Positions 9,339 to 17,367 of a stretch of 64,000 nucleotides of DNA are shown here, in pieces. A program made the position numbers and the translations under genes. This DNA is from Actinomadura sp. J1-007 (GTDB lineage: Bacteria; Actinomycetota; Actinomycetes; Streptosporangiales; Streptosporangiaceae): positions 3,906,001-3,970,000 of the forward strand of contig NZ_WING01000001.1 in assembly GCF_009793335.1 (NCBI RefSeq), given 5' to 3'. The notes under the pieces are model-generated. The model searched no databases. It saw nothing but the letters and a program-made list of their open reading frames with translations, and was not told where the DNA came from. The number at the start of each line of letters is the position of its first letter. Position 1 is the first letter of the stretch.

Positions 9339-11257
9339 AGCCCCCGCACAGCACCGGCGACCCCGGAGTCCCGGGTGATCCCGGCGTCCCTGGCGACGGG
9401 TCCGAGAATGTGCCCGGCAACGGCGAGGAGCCCGTACGGGCGAGAACCGACGCTGAAGGCCAGACTTCCCTGGGACGCGCGCCGTACGGAGCGTATGGCC
9501 CGGAGTACGCACCGCCCGGCCGTCCGGAGTACGGAATCGCAGGCCCTCCTCCGGGAGCCGACGGCGCGAAGCCCGTTTACCTGCCCCCTGGCTCCCCGGA
9601 CAACAGCCAAACGCCCGGACCGGCTGAAGGACCGGCGGCTCCCATGACCGCGCAACCCGGTCACCCGCCGCCCGGTTACGTGCAGCCCGGATATCCGCCG
9701 CGCGGCTACGTACAGCCTGGGCACGCGCAGCCCGGATACGCGCAGCCCGGTTACGGGCAGACGGGTTATCTGTCGCCCGGCTCTGCACCGCAAAGTCCCC
9801 CACCCCCTCCCCCTCCCGGCTACGCACCTCCCAGGCACGCGCCTCCCGGATATGCGGGCCCCGGATATGCAGGTGCTGCACACGCGCCTCCCGGATATGC
9901 GAGGCGCGGGTACGGATATCAGGTGGCGGCGCCGCCGTTGCCGTTCTCTGAGGGGACGCATCGGCTGCATTGGGCCACGGCGCCGTTGCGGGCGTTCGTG
10001 TTCCTCATCGTGTACTTCGTGCTGCTGGGCTTTCCGCTGCTGCTGACGCAGACGCCTTCCGGGGTGGCGTTCGAGCTGAGTCCAGAAGTGGTCGTACGGT
10101 TCGTGGCCGTGACCGTGCCGATGGGGGTGATCGCGTCCGGTTCGGGGTTGTGGGCGTGGCTGGCGTTGCGGTTCCGGGTGGACGGCAGCGATCTGGTGGT
10201 GGAGACCGGCGTTCTGCGTAAGCGGAGGCGGAGAATCCCGTTGTCGCGCGTGCAGGCCATTGATGTCGTACGGCCGCTGGTAACGCGGGTGTTCTCGCTG
10301 GCGGAGGTACGGGTCGAGCTGGCGGGCGGCGAGCAGAGCGAGATCGCGCTGCGTTACCTGGGACGGGACACCGCGCAGCGTTTGCGTGCGGAACTTCTGG
10401 CGCGCGCCGCCGGACTCCCCGGGCATACACCCGAAGCACCGGAACGGCCCTTGTGGCGCGTGCCGTTCGGAGCGCTTCTCGGATCTCTGGTCTTGCGGCT
10501 GCCCGTCATCGGCACGGCGATCCTGTTTTTCGTCTCGCTGGTCCTGATGCTGCTGTGGGCCGAGGCGGGAATGCTCGCGGTGGCCGTTCCGGCGCTGCTG
10601 GGCCTGATCCGTGCGGTCGCGGCACCGCTGGTGATGTACGCCAACTTCCGCGCCGCGATGTCTCCGGACGGCGTACGGCTCCGGTACGGCCTGCTGGAGA
10701 CGCGCATGCAGACGCTGCCTCCCGGACGCGTGCAGGCCGTGAGCGTGGTGGAGCCCGCGATCTGGCGCGGATTCGGGTGGGCGCGCGTTGATGTGACGAT
10801 CGCCGGTTACGCGGGCGAACGGCAGGCGCTGTCGTCCACGCTGCTGCCGGTCGCGCCGAGGGCGGTCGCGATGGCGATGGTGGCGCAGGTGTTCCCCGGC
10901 GCGGACGTGGACGCGGTTCCGCTGCTGCCCGCCTCGGACAAGGCGGTCGCGCTCGATCGCCCGGACGCGGCCGGGACGGACGACAAGGTCTTCGTGACGC
11001 GGCACGGATGGCTGTGCCGCCGGACGGACGTCATCGCGCACGCGCGGGCGCAGAGCGTGCGGCTCACCGTGAATCCCGTCCAGCGCCTCCTCGGGCTCGC
11101 GACCGTGCACGTGGACGCGCCGCCCGGACCGGTCCAGGTCGCCGCCGCCGACCGCGACCTGGGCGAGGCGCGCGCGATCGTGGACTCGGCGGCCTTCCGC
11201 GCGCAGGCGGCCCGCAGGTCCGGCGGCGACCCCGCCCGCTGGGCGACCCGCCGTTAA
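9335..11257 (+). CDS. Large multi-PH-domain membrane protein, YdbT-like
   Basis: A 640-residue partner of the preceding gene. Residues 1-200 are Pro/Gly/Tyr/Gln-rich with many PGY-type repeats (PGYVQPGY, RGYVQPGH, PGYAQPGY) and an eight-proline block. Membrane segments follow at about 220-238, 255-280, 385-408 and 412-430. Three bPH2 domains lie at about 283-355, 437-510 and 545-620, each with a VxT/R-G-x-L-x-R-R core (for example VVETGVLRKRRRRIPLSRVQAID). The start is GTG at 9335 inside the previous stop. The repetitive head probably sits in the cytoplasm as a disordered arm; its role is not known. Confidence 0.88.
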   Translation: MKPPHSTGDPGVPGDPGVPGDGSENVPGNGEEPVRARTDAEGQTSLGRAPYGAYGPEYAPPGRPEYGIAGPPPGADGAKPVYLPPGSPDNSQTPGPAEGPAAPMTAQPGHPPPGYVQPGYPPRGYVQPGHAQPGYAQPGYGQTGYLSPGSAPQSPPPPPPPGYAPPRHAPPGYAGPGYAGAAHAPPGYARRGYGYQVAAPPLPFSEGTHRLHWATAPLRAFVFLIVYFVLLGFPLLLTQTPSGVAFELSPEVVVRFVAVTVPMGVIASGSGLWAWLALRFRVDGSDLVVETGVLRKRRRRIPLSRVQAIDVVRPLVTRVFSLAEVRVELAGGEQSEIALRYLGRDTAQRLRAELLARAAGLPGHTPEAPERPLWRVPFGALLGSLVLRLPVIGTAILFFVSLVLMLLWAEAGMLAVAVPALLGLIRAVAAPLVMYANFRAAMSPDGVRLRYGLLETRMQTLPPGRVQAVSVVEPAIWRGFGWARVDVTIAGYAGERQALSSTLLPVAPRAVAMAMVAQVFPGADVDAVPLLPASDKAVALDRPDAAGTDDKVFVTRHGWLCRRTDVIAHARAQSVRLTVNPVQRLLGLATVHVDAPPGPVQVAAADRDLGEARAIVDSAAFRAQAARRSGGDPARWATRR

Positions 11258-11335
11258 GACCGTCCGCCGCTAAGCCTGCTCGCCGTTAGGCCCCGTCCGC
11301 CGTTAGCGCCGTCCGTCGCGTAGAGCCGTTCGCCA

Positions 11336-11387
11336 CTGGAGACGGGCCGTTCCAGGGCCGTTCGCCGCTGGAACGGCCCGTCTCCAG
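11336..11387. repeat. 20-bp perfect inverted repeat with iterated GCCGTTCGCC units
   Basis: Arms 11336-11355 and 11368-11387 are perfectly complementary with a 12-base loop. The sequence GCCGTTCGCCGCTGGAAC and close variants occur three times between about 11325 and 11410, so several alternative hairpins can form. It lies 78 bases after the PH-protein stop and 75 bases before the P450 start. A terminator or processing site is likely, and a REP-like element is possible. Confidence 0.6.
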
Positions 11388-11461
11388 GGCCGTTCGCCGC
11401 TGGAACGGGCCGTCGGTGGAACCGCGCGGTGCGGGAGGGGGTGCGGGCTTATCGTCTGGGC

Positions 11462-12670
11462 ATGAGCGATGTGGCTTATGACCCGTGGTCGCCTGATTTC
11501 GTTGCCGATCCGTACCCGGCGTTCGAGCGGCTCCGGGCGGAACGGCCGGTCTACTTCGACGAGCCGACCGGGCAGTGGGTGGTCAGCCGCCACGCGGACG
11601 TGGACGCGCTGCTGCGCGACCGGCGGCTCGGGCGGACGTACCTGCACGTCGCGGGGCACGAGAAGTTCGGACGGGAGCCGGAGCCGGAGTTCCTGCGGCC
11701 GTTCTGGGACCTCAACCGCGCCGGGATGCTCGAACTCGAACCGCCCACGCACACGCGGCTGCGCAGGCTCGTGGCCAAGGCGTTCACCGCGCGGATGGTC
11801 GAGGGGCTGCGGCCGATGGTCCGCGCGCTGGCCGAGGACCTCGCCGGGGCGCTGGCGGCGAAGGGCGGCGGCGACCTGATCGCCGAGGTCGCCGAGCCGC
11901 TGCCGGTCACCGTGATCGCCGAGATGCTGGGCGTCCCCGCCGAGGACCGGCCGCTGCTGCGCCCGTGGTCCGCCGGGATCTGCGGCATGTTCGAGCTGAA
12001 CCCGTCGATGGAGGCGCAGCGTACGGCCGTGCGCGCCGCCACGGAGTTCTCCGACTACCTGCGCGCCCTCGCGCGGGCGCGCGCGGCGGAACCCCGCGAC
12101 GACCTCATCAGCGCCCTGGCCCAGGTCGTGGACGAGGGAGACCGCCTTACCGAGGACGAGCTGATCGGCACCTGCGTGCTGCTCCTCAACGCGGGCCACG
12201 AGGCGACGGTGAACGCGACGGGCAACGGCTGGTGGGCCCTGTTCCGCAACCCCGGCGAGCTGGAACGGCTCCGCGCGGACCACGCGCTGGTGCCGACCGC
12301 CGTCGAGGAGCTGCTGCGGTACGACACGCCGTCGCCGATGTTCGAGCGGTGGATCCTGGAGGACGTCTCCGTCTCCGGCGTGGACATCCCGCGCGGCGCG
12401 GAGGTCGCGTTGCAGTTCGCGTCGGCCAACCGCGACGCGTCGGTCTTCGCCGAGCCGGACCGCCTCGACCTCGGCCGCGACCCGAACCCGCACATCTCGT
12501 TCGGCCTCGGCATCCACTTCTGCCTCGGCGCGCCGCTCGCGCGCGTCGAACTGGCCGAGTCGTACGGCGCGCTCCTGCGCCTCGCGCCCGCGCTCCGACT
12601 CGCCGAGGAGCCGGCGTGGAAGCCCGGCTTCGTCCTGCGCGGCCTGGAGGCGCTGCACGTGGAGTGCTGA
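11462..12670 (+). CDS. Cytochrome P450 (CYP)
   Basis: Soluble class I bacterial P450 of 402 residues. It shows the I-helix oxygen motif AGHEA (244-248), the K-helix EELLRYD, and the haem loop FGLGIHFCLGAPLA with the thiolate ligand at Cys354. The ATG at 11462 gives the usual N-terminus (YDPWSPDFVADPYPAFERLR). No ferredoxin or reductase gene is adjacent, so electrons must come from elsewhere. No biosynthetic cluster surrounds it. Substrate cannot be predicted. Confidence 0.95.
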   Translation: MSDVAYDPWSPDFVADPYPAFERLRAERPVYFDEPTGQWVVSRHADVDALLRDRRLGRTYLHVAGHEKFGREPEPEFLRPFWDLNRAGMLELEPPTHTRLRRLVAKAFTARMVEGLRPMVRALAEDLAGALAAKGGGDLIAEVAEPLPVTVIAEMLGVPAEDRPLLRPWSAGICGMFELNPSMEAQRTAVRAATEFSDYLRALARARAAEPRDDLISALAQVVDEGDRLTEDELIGTCVLLLNAGHEATVNATGNGWWALFRNPGELERLRADHALVPTAVEELLRYDTPSPMFERWILEDVSVSGVDIPRGAEVALQFASANRDASVFAEPDRLDLGRDPNPHISFGLGIHFCLGAPLARVELAESYGALLRLAPALRLAEEPAWKPGFVLRGLEALHVEC

Positions 12671-12712
12671 CCCCTGGGCGTCTGCGCGGGCGCGCGTGGA
12701 CGCGGGGACGCG

Positions 12713-13699
12713 TCAGGACAGGACGGCCGGAACGGGGATCGCGACCGTCTGGACCAGCCAGCCGAAGCCGCCCAGGCCCGTCGGGTCGGTTAGCTCGGCG
12801 TCCTCTCCGGCGGCGCAGAGCGCGGCCAGGTAGCCGCGCGGGTCGTGGTGCGCGGCCTCGACGGCCGGGCGCGCGCCGGACAGGCCGAGGCCCCGCAGCG
12901 CCGCGCGCTGCGTGGTCAGCAGCGTGGCGGTCGCGCCGGCGTCGCGTCCCGCGGCGGTGCAGGCGTCCAGGGCGACGTGCGCGGTCACGTCGCACGACCC
13001 GTCCGGGACGGCGGGCACGGTCGAGCCGTCCCGGTATCCCGCCAGGGTCCCGTAGACGGGACGGGCCGTCCGCGCGTGCGAGTAGTCGATCGCGACCGCC
13101 ATCCCGCGAACGAGCCGTCCGACCACCGCGGCCCAGGCGGCGCAGCGCGGACGGCCGATCTCGGCGCGTTCGCCCGGCTCGCGCAGCGGCCACCACCGCT
13201 CCAGCCAGTCCCGGTCCTCGGGGGACGGCGCGGGGCCGGGCCGTTCGGCGCCCGACGCCGGGTCCACCAGGACCGTGCGGGGGCCGTCGGGCGTCTGCTC
13301 CACGACGTCCAGCGGAACGTTGTCGAGCCACTCGTTCGCGATGACCAGGCCCGTGATGCCGTCGGGCAGGTCCTCGCGCCACTCGACGCGTTCGGGGACG
13401 TCGGGCGGGCGGGGCGCGATCTCCACGGCGACGGGCGCGAGCCGCGCGGCGAGCGGGGCGTCGGCGGTCGCGAGGATGTTGGCGAGCAGCCGTCCGGACC
13501 CGGCGCCCACGTCGACCAGGTCGATCCGCGCCGGATGCCCCAGCGCCTCGTCCACCTCGGCCAGCAGCCGGGCCAGCGCGGACGCGAAACGCGGCGAGGC
13601 GTGCACCGACGTACGGAAATGCTCGGCGGGGCGCTCTCCTCGCCGGTAGAAACCGTCCGCACCGTACAACGCCCGGTCCATCGCGGTCCGCCACGTCAT
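12713..13699 (-). CDS. MidA/NDUFAF7-type SAM-dependent methyltransferase (DUF185)
   Basis: A 328-residue methyltransferase with SAM motif I VDVGAGSGR (62-70) and the family motif ANEWLDNVPLD (121-131), the bacterial counterpart of the SNELxDAxP stretch of MidA. The start at 13699 (MTWRTAMDRALYG) matches the usual family N-terminus. No clear ribosome site is seen, and a GTG four codons upstream is possible. The mitochondrial homologue NDUFAF7 dimethylates an arginine of NDUFS2, the NuoD homologue. A lone nuoD lies about 4 kb away, which suggests, but does not prove, the same substrate here. It converges with the P450 gene, 42 bp away. Confidence 0.85.
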   Translation of the reverse strand: MTWRTAMDRALYGADGFYRRGERPAEHFRTSVHASPRFASALARLLAEVDEALGHPARIDLVDVGAGSGRLLANILATADAPLAARLAPVAVEIAPRPPDVPERVEWREDLPDGITGLVIANEWLDNVPLDVVEQTPDGPRTVLVDPASGAERPGPAPSPEDRDWLERWWPLREPGERAEIGRPRCAAWAAVVGRLVRGMAVAIDYSHARTARPVYGTLAGYRDGSTVPAVPDGSCDVTAHVALDACTAAGRDAGATATLLTTQRAALRGLGLSGARPAVEAAHHDPRGYLAALCAAGEDAELTDPTGLGGFGWLVQTVAIPVPAVLS

Positions 13700-13889
13700 C
13701 CACGCCGCCACGACTGCGACGTTATCGCGCGCGCCGGTTGATCGCCCCCGCCCGCCGCCCCGCGGGCGGCCCCGTCCGGGTCGCGGGCCGGTCATGGGAG
13801 CGGCCGGGAAACCGCCCCTCCTTGGGGCGTACGGAGCGTCAGACCTTTGGGTGATCCGGGGCTGACCTGCGGGAACTTACGCTGGGAGC

Positions 13890-15059
13890 ATGGTCGGCAG
13901 AATCTGGGACTGGTGGCGGACGAAGACGCCGCTGGTCGACGCCGCTTTCGCCTTCCCGCTCCTGCTGCTCTCGCTGCTCGGCGCCACCGGCGGCGCGTAC
14001 GCCTTGGGAGAGCTCAAGGTGCTCGTGCTGACCACCGTGCTGATCTTCCCGCTCGTGTTCCGGCGGACGCTGCCGCGCACGACGTTCGCCGTGATCTCCC
14101 TGATCTCGTTCGCGCAGTGGGTGGTCGGCATCCATCCGATCCCGCCGAACGCCTCGTTCCTCATGGTGCTCTACACCGTGGCGGCGGGCCGCTCGTTCCG
14201 GTGGGGCCTGGCCGCGATGCTCGTCGGCCAGCTCGGCTCGCTGCTGGTCCTGGCGCGGTGGTCCATCACCGCCGAGGACGCGCAGAGCACCGGGATCACG
14301 CTGGTCGTCCTCGTCGCGGGCACGTGGATCCTCGGGCTGCACATGCGCACCCGCCGCGCCTACATGCGGTCGCTGGAGGAACGTGCCGCGCGCCTCGAAC
14401 GCGAGCGCGACACCGAGGTCCAGGTGGCCATGGCCGCCGAACGGGCCCGCATCGCCCGCGAGCTGCACGACGTCGTGGCGCACAACGTGAGCGTGATCGT
14501 CGTCCAGGCGGACGGCGCGTCGTACGCCATCGAGACCGACGTCGGGCGCGCCAAGCAGGCGCTGGAGACGATCTCCTCGACCGGGCGGCAGGCGCTGGCG
14601 GAGATGCGGCGGCTGCTCGGCGTGCTGCGCGAGGGCGACGGGGCCGGGCCGTTCGCCCCGCAGCCGGGCGTGAGCCAGTTGAACGAGCTGGTGGAGCAGG
14701 TCCGCGCGTCCGGGCTGCCGGTGGTGTTCGCGGTCGAGGGCGTACCGGAGGAGATGTCGGAGGGGAGGCAGCTCACCGTCTTCCGCATCGTCCAGGAGGC
14801 GCTGACCAATACCCTCAAGCACGCGGGCCCGCGCGCTGAGGCGCGGGTCGCGCTGCACTACCTCGGCGACGCGGTCGAGATCCGGGTCGTGGACGACGGC
14901 CGGGGCGCCTCGGCGGCCGACGACGGCCGCGGGCACGGCCTGGCGGGCATGCGCGAGCGCGCCGCCGTCTACGGCGGCACGGTGGCGGCCGGGCCCCGCG
15001 CGGGCGGCGGGTACGAGGTGGTCGCGCGGGTCCCGGTACGCGAGGAGGTACGCACGTGA
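13890..15059 (+). CDS. Sensor histidine kinase, NarL/DesK type (HisKA_3)
   Basis: A 389-residue two-component kinase. Four or more hydrophobic segments occupy residues 15-150, with almost no outer domain, so it probably senses a membrane or intramembrane signal. A coiled coil (155-185) leads into HisKA_3 with the phospho-acceptor His193 in ARELHDVVAHN, followed by an HATPase_c domain with N-box EALTNTLKHA, G1 DDGRG and G2 GHGLAGMRERA. Its TGA overlaps the GTG start of the response regulator. Signal unknown. Confidence 0.95.
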   Translation: MVGRIWDWWRTKTPLVDAAFAFPLLLLSLLGATGGAYALGELKVLVLTTVLIFPLVFRRTLPRTTFAVISLISFAQWVVGIHPIPPNASFLMVLYTVAAGRSFRWGLAAMLVGQLGSLLVLARWSITAEDAQSTGITLVVLVAGTWILGLHMRTRRAYMRSLEERAARLERERDTEVQVAMAAERARIARELHDVVAHNVSVIVVQADGASYAIETDVGRAKQALETISSTGRQALAEMRRLLGVLREGDGAGPFAPQPGVSQLNELVEQVRASGLPVVFAVEGVPEEMSEGRQLTVFRIVQEALTNTLKHAGPRAEARVALHYLGDAVEIRVVDDGRGASAADDGRGHGLAGMRERAAVYGGTVAAGPRAGGGYEVVARVPVREEVRT

Positions 15060-15919
15060 ACGGCAGGCAGGGCGCGGACGGCGGGCAGGGCGCGGGCCCC
15101 GGCGGTCTGGACGGGCTGGACGGTCTGGACGGCGATCCGGCCGGGCAGCGCCCGATCCGGGTGATGCTGGTGGACGACCAGGAGCTCGTCCGGGCGGGCT
15201 TCACGATGGTGCTCGACGCGCAGCCCGACATCGAGGTGGTGGGCGAGGCGGGCGACGGCGCGCAGGCGCTGGAGCTGCTGCGCGGCACGGCCGCCGACGT
15301 GGTCCTGATGGACGTGCGGATGCCGCGCATGGACGGGATCGAGGCGACCCGCCGGATCGTCGCCGGCCAGGCAGGAGGCGCGGGCGCGGCGGGCGCCGCC
15401 GGTGCCGCCGCCGCGGGCGCCGCCGGGGGAGCCGGACGGTCCGCCGCCGCGGCGCCGGGCTCGGACGGCCCCAAGGTGATCATCCTGACCACGTTCGACC
15501 TGGACGAGTACGCGTTCGCGGCGATCAAGGCGGGGGCGGGCGGCTTCCTGCTCAAGGACGCGGGGCCGGCGCAGCTCATCGAGGCGATCCGGGCGGTGCA
15601 CTCCGGCGACGCGGTCGTGGCGCCGAGCACCACCAAGCGGCTGCTGGACCGGTTCGCGCTGCACCTGCCCGACGCCGAGCGGCAGGCGAGCGGCGCGCTG
15701 GACTCGCTGACCGACCGCGAGGGCGAGGTGCTGCGGCTCGTCGCGCGCGGCATGTCCAACGCGGAGGTCGCCGGGCGGCTGTACGTCTCGGAGGCGACGG
15801 TCAAGACGCACATGGGCCGGATCCTGATGAAGCTGGGCCTGCGCGACCGGGTGCAGGCCGTCGTCTTCGCGTACGAGACGGGTCTGGTCAGGAGCGGGCA
15901 AAACGACCACCTACCGTAA
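15056..15919 (+). CDS. NarL/LuxR-type response regulator with an Ala/Gly insert in the receiver
   Basis: Partner of the preceding kinase, started by GTG inside its stop codon. Receiver domain: acidic pair at 40-41, phospho-acceptor Asp86 in VLMDVRMPRMDG, conserved Lys in GGFLLKDAG. The LuxR helix-turn-helix occupies about 215-275 (LTDREGEVLRLVARGMSNAEVAGRLYVSEATVKTH). Odd features are a GLDGLDGLDGD repeat at 17-27 and a low-complexity Ala/Gly stretch of about 33 residues (104-136) inserted between the third helix and the fourth strand of the receiver, a loop that is short in normal regulators. The frame is open through it, so it is probably real. Confidence 0.94.
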   Translation: MNGRQGADGGQGAGPGGLDGLDGLDGDPAGQRPIRVMLVDDQELVRAGFTMVLDAQPDIEVVGEAGDGAQALELLRGTAADVVLMDVRMPRMDGIEATRRIVAGQAGGAGAAGAAGAAAAGAAGGAGRSAAAAPGSDGPKVIILTTFDLDEYAFAAIKAGAGGFLLKDAGPAQLIEAIRAVHSGDAVVAPSTTKRLLDRFALHLPDAERQASGALDSLTDREGEVLRLVARGMSNAEVAGRLYVSEATVKTHMGRILMKLGLRDRVQAVVFAYETGLVRSGQNDHLP

Positions 15920-16079
15920 CGGTGCGATTACCTTGCGATGACTTTTCTCCCTCGACCTTGGGGTCCGGTTTCCCTTACCGGTGGGTATCTGGATAACTAC
16001 CGTACGTGATCACGCCCTCGCGGCGGATCAGCACCTGCTCAACTCGGGGCCCCTCGGGCCCACGTACGGGAGGATTCAC

Positions 16080-16334
16080 GTGCTCAAGAAGCTCGCAGTC
16101 ACCGGCATCCTCGGCTTCGCCGTCACCGGCTCCGTCCTGGCCGCCGCGCCGGCCAACGCCGACATCCACACCGACGGCAGCGGCGGGGTGATCTCCGGCA
16201 ACCAGATCTTCGCCCCCATCAGCGTCCCGGTCGACGTCTGCGGCAACGCCATCGCGGTCATCGGCACCGCGGGCGCCGGCTGCCACGGCGGCGCCTCCGT
16301 CAAGCAGGCCCCGGCCGGCCACCACCACCGCTGA
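16080..16334 (+). CDS. Small chaplin-like secreted protein
   Basis: An 84-residue precursor: signal peptide with cleavage after ANA (about residue 27), then one chaplin-type domain with the core GNQIFAPISVPVDVCGNAIAVIG and a second Cys in GAGCHGG, and a His-rich end. Chaplins are surface-active proteins that coat aerial hyphae and spores. Two cysteines and the GN...PV.VCGN pattern fit the short chaplin class. The GTG at 16080 follows GGGAGGA by five bases. Upstream lies the 10-bp palindrome CGTGATCACG (16005-16014) and a GGGCCC-CTC-GGGCCC hairpin. A terminator follows at 16379. Confidence 0.82.
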   Translation: MLKKLAVTGILGFAVTGSVLAAAPANADIHTDGSGGVISGNQIFAPISVPVDVCGNAIAVIGTAGAGCHGGASVKQAPAGHHHR

Positions 16335-16378
16335 CCGGCCGCCGGCGCGCGACCGCGCGCGCCTGACCCCTTCACGAG

Positions 16379-16413
16379 AGCGCCGGACCCCCGCAAATCG
16401 GGGGCCCGGCGCT
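16379..16413 (+). terminator. Terminator hairpin after the chaplin-like gene
   Basis: Arms 16379-16393 and 16399-16413 pair over 15 positions with one mismatch and a CAAAT loop. It lies 45 bases past the stop and well before the next gene. No U tract, as usual in this genome type. Confidence 0.7.
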
Positions 16414-16585
16414 CCCGCGTGGTCGCGGGTCGCCTTGGGGGTTGACGGCCGCGTACGCCAAAGGTCGTACGCGGGCGGGTGCGCCAGCCAGAGTGCTGAT
16501 CCGCATCGTGGCCATGGGGCCGATGGCAGGGGGGCCGCGGATTCCTAGCGTTGGACGCGTCGATGGAGTCCGCGAAGGAGAAGCC

Positions 16586-17362
16586 GTGACCAGCACGTTC
16601 GCCAGTCCGCCCGGGGGCGCGCCGAGCCCCGCCGCCGCACCGCCGGCCGTCGTCGCCGACCGCGTGTCGAAGGTGTACGGCTCAGGGGACGCGGCCGTGC
16701 ACGCGCTGCGCGGTGTGAGCGTCGGGTTCGCGCAGGGGGCGTTCACCGCCATCATGGGGCCGTCCGGGTCGGGGAAGTCCACGCTGATGCACTGCCTGGC
16801 CGGGCTCGACACCGTCAGCGAGGGCGCCGTCCGGCTGGGCGACGCGGAGATCACCGGGATGAGCGACAAGCAGTTGACGCTGCTGCGCCGCGACCGGGTG
16901 GGGTTCGTGTTCCAGGCGTTCAACCTGCTGCCGACGCTCACCGCCGAGCAGAACATCCTGCTGCCGCTGCAACTGTCGGGCCGCAAGGCCGACCGGGCGT
17001 GGTTCGACCAGGTCGTCGACGTCGTCGGGCTGCGGGACCGGCTCTCGCACCGGCCGAACGAGCTGTCGGGCGGGCAGCAGCAGCGGGTGGCGTGCGCGCG
17101 TGCGCTGGTCGCCCGCCCGCAGGTGATCTTCGCGGACGAGCCGACCGGCAACCTCGACTCGCGCGCGGGCGCCGAGGTGCTGGGGTTCCTGCGCGCCTCG
17201 GTGCGGGAGATGGGCCAGACGATCGTGATGGTCACCCACGACCCGGTCGCCGCGTCGTACGCCGACCGGGTGGTGTTCCTGCGCGACGGCGTGGTCGTCA
17301 ACGAGCTCCTCCAGCCCACGCCCGACACCGTGCTCGACCGGCTCAAGAGCCTCGGGGGCTGA
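16586..17362 (+). CDS. ABC transporter ATP-binding protein, MacB/LolD type
   Basis: ATPase subunit of a MacB-family (type VII) transporter; it powers the permease encoded next. The 258-residue protein has Walker A GPSGSGKST (58-66), the Q-loop FVFQAFNLLP, signature LSGGQQQRV (160-168) and Walker B IFADEPTGNLD. The GTG at 16586 is preferred over an upstream ATG because GAAGGAGA lies seven bases before it. The permease ATG follows five bases after the stop. Confidence 0.94.
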   Translation: MTSTFASPPGGAPSPAAAPPAVVADRVSKVYGSGDAAVHALRGVSVGFAQGAFTAIMGPSGSGKSTLMHCLAGLDTVSEGAVRLGDAEITGMSDKQLTLLRRDRVGFVFQAFNLLPTLTAEQNILLPLQLSGRKADRAWFDQVVDVVGLRDRLSHRPNELSGGQQQRVACARALVARPQVIFADEPTGNLDSRAGAEVLGFLRASVREMGQTIVMVTHDPVAASYADRVVFLRDGVVVNELLQPTPDTVLDRLKSLGG

Positions 17363-17367
17363 GCCGG

